This document shows positions 26,368 through 33,349 of a stretch of DNA of 64,000 bases, piece by piece. The notes under the pieces are model-generated. The model saw only the letters and a list, made by a program, of their open reading frames with translations. It ran no database searches and was not told where the DNA came from. The stretch is from Lentzea sp. NBRC 105346. GTDB taxonomy: Bacteria; Actinomycetota; Actinomycetes; Mycobacteriales; Pseudonocardiaceae. The stretch lies in the NCBI RefSeq assembly GCF_030269605.1, contig NZ_BSTQ01000006.1, positions 249,085 to 313,084 of the forward strand, in the 5' to 3' direction. Both the position numbers and the translations under genes were made by a program. Every line of letters begins with the position of its first letter. Position 1 is the stretch's first letter.

Positions 26368-28572
26368 GTGGGGAGATGCGTAACGTGCGGTCGCGACCTG
26401 TCCGGACGGGGGCGCTACTGCTCGAACGCGTGTCGGCAGCGCGCCTACCGGCAACGGGAAAAGCATCCGAAACCAGTCGGCCTGGACCGGTTCGTCGGGC
26501 GGGTGGCGGAGCTCGCCGAGCTGGCGGCCGCGGTGCGCACGTCTCGGCTGGTGTCGCTCGTCGGAACGGCCGGCGCTGGTAAAACCCGGCTGGCCATGGA
26601 GTTCGCGGGCCGGTACGAGCACGCGCAGGTGGTCGAGCTCGCCTCGGTGACACGGGTCGCGGACGCGGTCGCGGCGGCGCTGGGCGTCTCGGCGTGGCAC
26701 GAGGTGGCCGAGCAGGCGTTGCTGGTGCTCGACAACTGCGAACACGTGCTGGACGACTGCAGGAACCTCGTGCCGCTGCTGCACACCGAGTGCCCTGGCC
26801 TGCGGGTGCTCGTCACCAGTCGCGAGGCGTTGCACCTGCCCGGCGAGGTGGTGCTGCCGGTGTACGGGTTGGGCACGGACGCGGTGGAGCTGTTCGCCGA
26901 CCGGGCCCGGCGGGTCACGCCGGAGTTCAAGCTGACCGACGAGACGCTCGTGCGGGTCACCGAGGTGTGCGAGCGGCTGGACGGGTTGCCGCTCGCGGTC
27001 GAACTGGCCGCGCGGCTGGTGCGGCCGTTGCCGCTGGAGGAGATCGTCGCGCGGCTCGACGAACCCTTCTCCGTGCTGGTGAGCGGATGGCGGTCCGCGC
27101 CGGGACGGCATCGGGACCTGCGGGCGGCGATCGGCTGGAGCCACGACCTGCTCACGCCCGAGGAACAGGCCGTGTTCCGGCGGCTGTCGGTGCTGGCCGG
27201 CGGGTTCGACCTCGACGCGGCCAGGGCGGTCGCGGCCGGCTCGCACCCGAGACCCGATGCGGTGGTGCGGAACCTGGAGCGCAAGTCGCTGGTCACGCGG
27301 CACGGAGCCGACCGGTTCCGGATGCTCGAGTCGATCCGGCACTTCGCCCACGAGCGACTGACCACCAGCGGCGAGGAAACCGTGGTGCGGCAACGGATGG
27401 TGGCGTGGCTGGTGGGCCTGGTCGGCGACGTCCGGCGCGCGGGCAGTCTCACCTGGCAGCGGATGCTCCTCGAGCACGACAACCTGGTGCACGCCATCGA
27501 CCACCTGATGCCGGGCGACGAGCGGCGGTTGCTGCTGGCCGGGGCGTTGGCGGCGGCTCGGATCAACTACGGCTACGCCGAGGACACGCGCCGGCTGCTG
27601 GTGCAGGAGCTCGAACACGACCATCCGGACTCGCCGAGCCGGGTCCTCGCGGTACGTGAGGCGGCCAGGATCGCACAGATGCTCGGGGACGCCGACGCTG
27701 CGAAGGAGTTGCTGCGCAAGGCGATCGAACGAGCACGCGCTTCGGGCCGGGACGAGGATCTGACCCCGTTGCTGCGCACGGCCGGGTATCTCGCGGTCAT
27801 GCGCGGCGACTACGCCGACGCGATCCGGATCGACCGCGAGCGTGCGGAGGTCGCGTGCGTGCTCGGTGACGCCAGGGAGCACGCACACGCGCTCAACGGG
27901 CTGGCGTGGGCGTTGCTCGCGCACGGCGACTGGGCGCAGGCCGCCCGGCTGGTCGAGCTCGCGAGAAGCGTCCCGGCGGAGGGGGAGGATTCGAGCTCCA
28001 CGGCCCACACCGCCGCCGTGATCGCGCTGGAACGCGGCGATCTGGCGGCCGCGCACGATCTGCTCACGGAGGCCCTGTCGGTCAACCGGGACAGCATGAT
28101 GCTCAGCCGCTGGCGGCTGGAGGGCGTCGCCATGCTCGCCCTGCGCCGCAAGCAACCCGAGCGCGCGCTCCGGCTGCTCACGGCCGTGGGGCACCTCTGC
28201 GACCAGCGGGGGATCGTCGCGGACCCGTGGTGGCGGGGCCGGGTGCGGGAGGCGGAGAGCGCGGCGGTGGCCGCCGTGCCCGCCGCGCTCGCCGAGTCGA
28301 TCGCCGAGTGGGCCCAGGAGGTCGAGCTGGCCGACGTCGTCGGCTACGCGCTGGGTACGGAGAACCCGCGAGCCGTGGACGAGCTGAGCGAGCCCGAGGT
28401 GGAGGTGCTTCGCCTGCTCGCGCGCGGCCGCACGAGCCGGGAGATCGCCGCAGGTCTGGGCCTGTCCGAGCGCACGGTCGAGAGCCGGGTCCGGAGTATC
28501 CGGACGAGGCTCGGAATCGAGTCCCGGTCTCAACTGGTCGCGTGGGCCGCGAAGACCGCAGAGCTTACGTAA
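26368..28572 (+). CDS. LuxR-family ATPase regulator with N-terminal Cys zinc motif
   Basis: 734 residues from GTG 26368. A TTG at 26323 in the same frame would add 15 residues but has no better support. Residues 2-30 form a small zinc-binding module (CVTCGRDLSGRGRYCSNAC, then basic 'RQRAYRQR'). A STAND-type ATPase follows with Walker A 'GTAGAGKTRLAMEF' and Walker B 'LLVLDNCEHVLDDC', then a TPR-like helical part, and finally a LuxR helix-turn-helix at the C-terminus ('LSEPEVEVLRLLARGRTSREI ... LSERTVESRVRSI'). Such proteins are ATP-dependent activators of secondary metabolism. It sits 113 bp upstream of the RiPP precursor on the same strand, so it is the likely pathway activator, perhaps binding the palindromes at 28628 and 28656. 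Confidence 0.85.
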   Translation: MGRCVTCGRDLSGRGRYCSNACRQRAYRQREKHPKPVGLDRFVGRVAELAELAAAVRTSRLVSLVGTAGAGKTRLAMEFAGRYEHAQVVELASVTRVADAVAAALGVSAWHEVAEQALLVLDNCEHVLDDCRNLVPLLHTECPGLRVLVTSREALHLPGEVVLPVYGLGTDAVELFADRARRVTPEFKLTDETLVRVTEVCERLDGLPLAVELAARLVRPLPLEEIVARLDEPFSVLVSGWRSAPGRHRDLRAAIGWSHDLLTPEEQAVFRRLSVLAGGFDLDAARAVAAGSHPRPDAVVRNLERKSLVTRHGADRFRMLESIRHFAHERLTTSGEETVVRQRMVAWLVGLVGDVRRAGSLTWQRMLLEHDNLVHAIDHLMPGDERRLLLAGALAAARINYGYAEDTRRLLVQELEHDHPDSPSRVLAVREAARIAQMLGDADAAKELLRKAIERARASGRDEDLTPLLRTAGYLAVMRGDYADAIRIDRERAEVACVLGDAREHAHALNGLAWALLAHGDWAQAARLVELARSVPAEGEDSSSTAHTAAVIALERGDLAAAHDLLTEALSVNRDSMMLSRWRLEGVAMLALRRKQPERALRLLTAVGHLCDQRGIVADPWWRGRVREAESAAVAAVPAALAESIAEWAQEVELADVVGYALGTENPRAVDELSEPEVEVLRLLARGRTSREIAAGLGLSERTVESRVRSIRTRLGIESRSQLVAWAAKTAELT

Positions 28573-28611
28573 CACGGGATTTCATCTTTTCTGCAATCTC
28601 TCCGATCGCGA

Positions 28612-28640
28612 TTGACGCCTCGATGCGGCGCTGCTGAAAT
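28612..28640 (+). promoter_or_regulatory. Promoter of the RiPP operon
   Basis: TTGACG (28612-28617) and TGAAAT (28635-28640) are separated by 17 bp, a good sigma-70 (HrdB-type) promoter. It lies 46 bp before the precursor start, after the regulator stop. Confidence 0.6.
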
Positions 28641-28669
28641 CGTTTGCAGCGCGCTGTTCGAATTTGAAC
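28628..28669. promoter_or_regulatory. Two inverted repeats at the RiPP promoter
   Basis: GCGCTGC (28628-28634) and GCAGCGC (28646-28652) form an inverted repeat that brackets the -10 box. Next to it GTTCGAATTTGAAC (28656-28669) is a 14-bp palindrome with one central mismatch pair. Both are plausible regulator binding sites; the first could also form a hairpin in the leader mRNA. Confidence 0.45.
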
Positions 28670-28685
28670 GACATCGGAGGATGAA

Positions 28686-28835
28686 ATGAATCGCGAGTCC
28701 CTGGATCTCAACGACCTTGACGTGTTCGACCTCACGGACACCGACGGACTGGAGATCGAGTCCCTCACGGCCGGCCACGGCACCGAACTGACGGCGTCGA
28801 GCTACCACAAGACCAGCTGCAGCACGAGCCGCTGA
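28686..28835 (+). CDS. Thiopeptide-like RiPP precursor peptide
   Basis: 49 residues from ATG 28686 with GGAGG five bases upstream. The leader (to about residue 37) is acidic and Leu/Asp-patterned, 'LDLNDLDVFDLTDTDGLEIE', ending in 'GHGTELTAS', as in thiopeptide precursors, where the core starts with Ser after a '(G/T)AS' motif. The core is SYHKTSCSTSR, or with one more Ser in front: Ser at positions 1 and 10, a single Cys, five other Ser/Thr-type sites, Tyr and His near the start and Arg last. It is directly upstream of the dehydratase and azole genes. Likely processing is thiazole formation at Cys45 and dehydration or oxazole formation at Ser/Thr. Known thiopeptides are much richer in Cys, though lactazole also has an aromatic residue at position 2. 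Confidence 0.8.
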   Translation: MNRESLDLNDLDVFDLTDTDGLEIESLTAGHGTELTASSYHKTSCSTSR

Positions 28836-28840
28836 TCAAC

Positions 28841-28877
28841 GGTGGTGCCGCCCTGCCAGCCGTGGGGCGGCACCACC
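28841..28877 (+). terminator. 13-bp stem-loop between precursor and enzyme genes
   Basis: GGTGGTGCCGCCC (28841-28853) pairs perfectly with GGGCGGCACCACC (28865-28877) around an 11-base loop, five bases after the precursor stop. It has no T tract. It probably acts as a partial terminator or as a 3' stabiliser of a short precursor mRNA, giving more precursor than enzyme. Confidence 0.75.
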
Positions 28878-28898
28878 CCCGCCATGGGGGAGAGTGCG

Positions 28899-31496
28899 AT
28901 GTCTTCAGCTGACTCCTGGCGCGTGCGGTCCGGGCCCGTGGTGCGCGTGGCCGGTCTGCCGGTGTCCGCGGTGCACGGTCTGCGGCGCGCGGGATCGATT
29001 CGACTGGCCCAGCGGATTATTCGCGAGAAATCGTGGCTCACCGGACGTGGTGCCATTCTCGCGGACGCTTTGTTCGACATCATCGGGTCCACCTCGCAGG
29101 CGCGTCCTGAGCTCGTGGGACTGCGGCGCGCGTTGCACGGCTCGAAGACGCCGCCACCTCGGGTGTGGAACGACTCGGTCGCAGAGGTGCTGGGCGAACC
29201 GTTGCGCGGGCAGGTGTGCGAGTGGATCGACCGCCTGGCCGCGGCCGCGAACGACGAGACGCGGCTCGCCGACCTGCTCGTCCTCGAACGCGACTCCGAG
29301 CTCACGGCGCTGCGCTGGACGCTCGCCGATCCCCGGCTGCGGCGCGGTCTCGCGCTGTCCGCCCCCACGCTGCTGGACGAGGCGCACCGGTGGCTGGCCG
29401 ATCCCGGACGCCGGCCGAAACCGCAGAAGCTGTTGCGGCTGGCCAAGTACGTCTCCCGCGCCGCCGCGAAGACCAGCCCTTACAGCACGTTCATGACCAC
29501 CGGCATCGGCGAATGGGCCCGGCGTGGTCCCGCGCTGGCGTTCGCCGGCCCCGGCGAGCCGGAGTGTGTGCTCGAGCTCGACGGCGCCTATCTCGACGCC
29601 GTCAAGGGTGCCCTCGTGACCTGTCCGGAGCTCGCCGACGCGGTGCGCGTGCGGGTCAACCCGAGCGTCCACGAAGCGGATGAGCGGCTGCGGTTCCTCG
29701 GCGCGCCCCCGGCCGAGCCGATCACCGGCCTGCTCGCCACCAAGGCCGTGCGGGAGTGCCTGCGCATCGCCGGGCGGGAGGGCATGACGCTCGCCGCGCT
29801 GCGCGCCGGGCTGGCGCTGGCCTGCGACGAGTCGATCCAGGTCGCGCGCCGGTTCGTCGATCGCCTCGTCACCGCCGGAGTGCTCGAGCTCTTCGTGCCG
29901 GTCGCGGACTTCTCGCTCGACTGGTGGGGCGACCTGCGCGACTGGCTGGACGCACGTTCGCAGCCGGAGACCGCCAAGCTCGTCGGCCAGCTGCACGACG
30001 AGCTGCGCCGCCCGGTGCCGGTCGCCGACATCACCGGCCACCGCGAGCGGCTGGCCGCCGTGCACAGCGCGGTCGACGAGCTCACCACCCACCTCGACGT
30101 CGCGGTCACGCCGCTCGGGGACGCGGTGCACGAGACCTCGGTCGTCCGGCACCGGCCCGCCACGCTGTCGCTGGCCCAATGGCGTCTCGCGCTGGACGAT
30201 CTCGACGTGCTGCGCCGGTTCCTGGCGATCTTCGACCGGGCCGTGCCGCTGCAGCTCGCGCTGGGCACCTACTGCCGGGAACGCTTCGGCGCCGGCAGCT
30301 CGGTGCCGTTCCTCGAGGTCTACCGGCGGGTTCAGGAGGACCTGGCTGCTGATGACCCTGCCGGGACCGCCGCCGCGGCGGACCTGCGGGCGCTGCTGAG
30401 CTCGGAGGCACCGTGGTTCGAGGGACCCGCCGAGTTCCGGCTGCCCCGGTTGCGGCTGCTGGAGAACCTGCGGGCCCAGGCCCGGCGGATCGCGCTGCCC
30501 GAGCCCGACCCGGACGGGCGGGTGCGGGTGAACCCGGCCGCGCTGGCGGAGCTCGCGGCCACCTGGCCGGAGTGGATCATCCCGCCGGACTCGGTCGGCT
30601 GCTTCGTTCAGTCCCTTGTGGACGGTGGTGGTGACGTGCGACTCGTGCTGAGCACCATGATGAGCGGGTACGGCCACGGCATCGCCCGCGTGCGGCATCT
30701 CATCGCGCAGGCAGGCGAGGCGATCGTCGACGAGGACGGCTGGGAACCGCCGCCGGGACACGCGCTCGCCGAGTTGAGCGGCCTGTTCGGCTCGACGCTG
30801 AACGCGCGGCTGCCCAGCGCCGGGCTCGAGGTGGACTACCCGTTCACGGTCGGCGACCGGCCGTCGCCGCAGCGCATCCCGTTGGCGGAGTTGACGGTCC
30901 GGCACGACGTGGAACGCGATCTCGTGTCGCTGTCCGCGCTGGACACGACGATCACACCGTTGCACCTGGGCAACCAGGCGGGCTTCGCCCTGCCACCGGC
31001 GGCACGCTTCCTCACCAAGGCGTTCGGCCCGCGCGCCCTGCTGACCCACCCGTCGTTGCGGATGCTGACCGGGTCCGGCAGCGTCGAGCTACCCGAGGAG
31101 CCGGTGCACCGGCCGCGCATCGAGGTCGGGCGGGTCGTGCTGGGCCGGGAGAAGTGGCTGATCCCCGCGGGGCTCGTGCCCGCGCGGCACAAGGGCGAAC
31201 CGGACGCCGGCCACCTGCTGCGGTTGCTGGACTGGTTGCGCGCCAACGGCATTCCGGACCGGTGCTACGTGCGCGCATGGCACGGCGGCAGCCATGCCGG
31301 CTTCTCCAAGTCGCGCAAACCGATCTACATCGACTTCTCCAGCAGCCTGCTGCTCGGCCTGTTCGAGCGGGAGACCGCGTCGGCCGCGTGCGTCGTCTTC
31401 GAGGAGGCGCTGCCGGAGTTGAGCGATGCGCGTGGTCCCGATCCGGACGACCCGAGCGTCGTGGAGTTCCTGATCGAACTGGCGGGTGCGCGATGA
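28899..31496 (+). CDS. LanB-type glutamyl-tRNA-dependent dehydratase, glutamylation protein
   Basis: 865 residues from ATG 28899, preceded by GGGGGAG at proper spacing (ATG 28884 in the same frame is an alternative). It is a stand-alone N-terminal lantibiotic-dehydratase unit, as in the split LanB proteins of thiopeptide and goadsporin pathways. Family features include 'SPYSTFMTTGIG' near residue 195, the 'SGYGHGIARV' segment, and the end pattern 'RVVLGREKWLIP ... WLRANGIPDRCYVRAW ... KPIYIDFSS'. The enzyme would use glutamyl-tRNA to esterify Ser and Thr of the core with glutamate, before elimination by the next protein to dehydroalanine or dehydrobutyrine. Its stop overlaps the next start (ATGA). 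Confidence 0.92.
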   Translation: MSSADSWRVRSGPVVRVAGLPVSAVHGLRRAGSIRLAQRIIREKSWLTGRGAILADALFDIIGSTSQARPELVGLRRALHGSKTPPPRVWNDSVAEVLGEPLRGQVCEWIDRLAAAANDETRLADLLVLERDSELTALRWTLADPRLRRGLALSAPTLLDEAHRWLADPGRRPKPQKLLRLAKYVSRAAAKTSPYSTFMTTGIGEWARRGPALAFAGPGEPECVLELDGAYLDAVKGALVTCPELADAVRVRVNPSVHEADERLRFLGAPPAEPITGLLATKAVRECLRIAGREGMTLAALRAGLALACDESIQVARRFVDRLVTAGVLELFVPVADFSLDWWGDLRDWLDARSQPETAKLVGQLHDELRRPVPVADITGHRERLAAVHSAVDELTTHLDVAVTPLGDAVHETSVVRHRPATLSLAQWRLALDDLDVLRRFLAIFDRAVPLQLALGTYCRERFGAGSSVPFLEVYRRVQEDLAADDPAGTAAAADLRALLSSEAPWFEGPAEFRLPRLRLLENLRAQARRIALPEPDPDGRVRVNPAALAELAATWPEWIIPPDSVGCFVQSLVDGGGDVRLVLSTMMSGYGHGIARVRHLIAQAGEAIVDEDGWEPPPGHALAELSGLFGSTLNARLPSAGLEVDYPFTVGDRPSPQRIPLAELTVRHDVERDLVSLSALDTTITPLHLGNQAGFALPPAARFLTKAFGPRALLTHPSLRMLTGSGSVELPEEPVHRPRIEVGRVVLGREKWLIPAGLVPARHKGEPDAGHLLRLLDWLRANGIPDRCYVRAWHGGSHAGFSKSRKPIYIDFSSSLLLGLFERETASAACVVFEEALPELSDARGPDPDDPSVVEFLIELAGAR

Positions 31497-32443
31497 CGTC
31501 GTGGGTGAGTGCGCATCTGTTCTACCAGGACAATCTGGACGGGCTGACGGTGGACCTCGCCGCTCCGGTCGCGGACGGGCTGGTCGAGGAGGGACTGGCG
31601 TCGGCGTGGTTCTTCCTGCGCTACTGGGAGCGCGGCAACCACCTGCGGCTGCGGGTGCTGCCCACGAGCGGTGCCGTCGCACGGGTGCGGGTGCGGATCG
31701 AGGAGCACGCCGAGAAGTACTTCGCCGCGCATCCGAGCGAACAACGGATGCGGCCCGACGAGTACGAGCTGATGGCCGCCGAGTTCGCCCGGGGTGAGCG
31801 ACTGGACGACTACGCGAAGTCGTTGGCGCCCAACAACTCTCTTGCCTTCATCACGTATCGGCCCGAGCACGATCGGTACGGCCGGGGTGCGTCGCTGCAG
31901 GCCGTGGAACGGCATTTCGCCGAGTCCAGCCAGATCGCGCTGCGGGTGTTGCGCGGCCGGCCCACACATGAACAGCGTGACACCGCGGCGTTCGCGCTGA
32001 TCCTCTCGACCTGGCTGTGCGGCGAACCCGGTGTCGACCGGCTAGCGCGGCTGGCCTGCGACGTACTGGACGCGGTGGCGCGCCGGGCCGACGCGGTGCT
32101 CGGGCCCGACGAGCTCAACGAGCGCTTCCACCGGCAGGCGCCGCGGTTGCTGACGCTGGGCACCCGGATCCTCCGGCATCCCGGCGCGGGCCCGCTGGCG
32201 CAGTGGCGGGCCTCGGTGCGCCGGCTGCGCGACCGGCTGGCGGAGCTCACCCTGTGCGGAGCGTTCGTGCCGCCGCAGACCGGGTTCACCGGCGCGTCCA
32301 GGCGGCTCTACGACGTGCTGCCGGTGCTGGACATCTGTGCGCATCTCGTGTGCAACCGCCTCGGACTGTCCATCACCGAGGAGATCTACCTGCGTTATCT
32401 GGCCGCGCGGACGGTCATCGAGCTGAACGAGGAGGGTTTATGA
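31493..32443 (+). CDS. Split LanB elimination protein (thiopeptide-type biosynthesis domain)
   Basis: 316 residues. The N-terminal signature 'SWVSAHLFYQDNLDGL' and 'WFFLRYWERGNHLRLRVL' is that of the thiopeptide-type bacteriocin biosynthesis domain (TIGR03891), and the C-terminal 'ICAHLVCNRLGLSITEEIYL' closes the domain. It should remove glutamate from glutamylated Ser/Thr to give dehydroamino acids, acting with the preceding protein in the cytoplasm. Both ends overlap neighbours (ATGA at 31493 and 32440). The last 50 bp or so recur, in modified form, in the two 152-bp units that follow, so its 3' end was copied in a tandem duplication. Confidence 0.9.
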   Translation: MTSWVSAHLFYQDNLDGLTVDLAAPVADGLVEEGLASAWFFLRYWERGNHLRLRVLPTSGAVARVRVRIEEHAEKYFAAHPSEQRMRPDEYELMAAEFARGERLDDYAKSLAPNNSLAFITYRPEHDRYGRGASLQAVERHFAESSQIALRVLRGRPTHEQRDTAAFALILSTWLCGEPGVDRLARLACDVLDAVARRADAVLGPDELNERFHRQAPRLLTLGTRILRHPGAGPLAQWRASVRRLRDRLAELTLCGAFVPPQTGFTGASRRLYDVLPVLDICAHLVCNRLGLSITEEIYLRYLAARTVIELNEEGL

Positions 32444-32595
32444 GCCCCGGACGGCTGCTGGCCGATTTCCACGCCACCACGGCGAAACTGGCGGCCGGTC
32501 TCGGCGGGCGCGGCGCCGCGTTCACGGGCGCGTCCTGGCGTCTCGACGTGCTGCGTTACCTGGCTGCCCGGCCGGTCATCGAGGAGGGTTCGTGA
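32440..32595 (+). CDS. 51-residue mini-gene, duplication unit 1
   Basis: ATG 32440 overlaps the stop of the elimination gene, and its own stop overlaps the next GTG. The first 30 or so residues ('GRLLADFHATTAKLAAGL') copy the N-terminus of the 201-residue protein at 32744. The last ('LRYLAARPVIEEGS') copy the C-terminus of the elimination protein, followed by the same GAGGAGGG ribosome binding site. The unit is therefore a tandem copy of the operon junction. The frame is intact, and most differences from unit 2 are synonymous, so the peptide may be made. Function unknown. Confidence 0.5.
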   Translation: MSPGRLLADFHATTAKLAAGLGGRGAAFTGASWRLDVLRYLAARPVIEEGS

Positions 32596-32743
32596 ATCCC
32601 GGACGGTTGCTGGTCGACTTTCACGCCACCACCGCGGGTCTCGCGGCCGGCCTCGGCGGGCGCGGCGCCGCGTTCACGGGTGCGTCCTGGCGCCTCGACG
32701 TGCTGCGTTACCTGGCTGCCCGGCCGGTCATCGAGGAGGGTTC
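32440..32743 (+). repeat. Two tandem 152-bp copies of an operon junction
   Basis: Units 32440-32591 and 32592-32743 are about 90 percent identical. Each joins a copy of the 5' end of the gene at 32744 to a copy of the 3' end of the gene at 31493. Both lack six bases (CTGAAC at 32422) present in the original 3' end. Since 152 is not a multiple of three, only the built-in stop and restart keeps each unit in frame. Confidence 0.9.
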
Positions 32744-32747
32744 GTGA
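32592..32747 (+). CDS. 51-residue mini-gene, duplication unit 2
   Basis: GTG 32592 to TGA 32747, exactly 152 bp after unit 1 and with the same length. Compared with unit 1 I count eight synonymous codon changes and three amino-acid changes (Ser/Asn, Ala/Val, Lys/Gly) plus ATG/GTG at the start. Translation is coupled on both sides (GTGA overlaps). It may be a functional small peptide or just a relay that keeps ribosomes moving into the downstream gene. No known domain. Confidence 0.5.
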   Translation: MNPGRLLVDFHATTAGLAAGLGGRGAAFTGASWRLDVLRYLAARPVIEEGS

Positions 32748-33349
32748 ATCCCGATCGGCTGCTGGCCGACTTCCACGCCACCACCGCGGGTCTCGCGGCC
32801 GACCTCCGCGGACCCAACGCCGCGTTCACGGTGATGATCGCGACCGCACACGGTCTCAGTGGCCTCGACGTGCTCCGGGGAGCCGTGTCGTTCCGTTCGC
32901 ACGCGGAGGCCGTGCTGCACACCGCGCGCCCGGAGGTCCGGGCGTCGTGGGACGCGCACTACGCGCGACACGCAGGGGCGCTCACCACGCGGGTCGAGGC
33001 GGTCGTCGCCGGCCGGGAACCGTTGGCGCACAGGTGGATCGAGCTGCTGCTGCCGTTGCGGCAACGGGCGCACCGGCTGGTCGCCACCGGCGAGCTGTCG
33101 TTGCCCGACATCGACGAGAACGCGTCGTGGAGTCCGTTCCACCTGGCCATGTTCGCGAACGAGCGGTGGCAGCGCACGGTCCGGCCGTCGGTGCGGTTCG
33201 CGGTCTTCCGGGTGATGTTGAACTACACCTACCTCTTCCTGGAGCGCATCGGAGTGACCGAGGCGCAACGGTTCCAGCTCTGCCACCTCGCCGCGAACGC
33301 GGTCGAGGAGGTCTATGGCGTGTCGGCACTGGAGTTGGTGAGCAGATGA
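32744..33349 (+). CDS. Short protein in the pyridine-synthase position of the cluster
   Basis: 201 residues from GTG 32744 (GAGGAGGG upstream). It is mostly helical, with 'FRVMLNYTYLFLERIGVTEAQRF' near the C-terminus, which resembles the closing 'H..hNRLGLs..eE' segment of thiopeptide elimination and pyridine-synthase proteins. The usual N-terminal strand part ('W...R') of those proteins is absent. In thiopeptide clusters this slot, after the glutamylation and elimination genes, encodes the [4+2] pyridine synthase of about 270-300 residues. It may be a trimmed pyridine synthase, a relative with a different job, or an accessory to elimination. Stop and start overlap with the SagB-type gene (ATGA). 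I cannot decide between these from sequence alone. Confidence 0.5.
   Translation: MNPDRLLADFHATTAGLAADLRGPNAAFTVMIATAHGLSGLDVLRGAVSFRSHAEAVLHTARPEVRASWDAHYARHAGALTTRVEAVVAGREPLAHRWIELLLPLRQRAHRLVATGELSLPDIDENASWSPFHLAMFANERWQRTVRPSVRFAVFRVMLNYTYLFLERIGVTEAQRFQLCHLAANAVEEVYGVSALELVSR

Noticed and set aside
28899-32443. Class I lanthipeptide cluster
   Set aside because: The LanB is split, there is no LanC cyclase, and YcaO plus SagB-type enzymes are present, so an azole-type (thiopeptide or LAP) pathway fits better.
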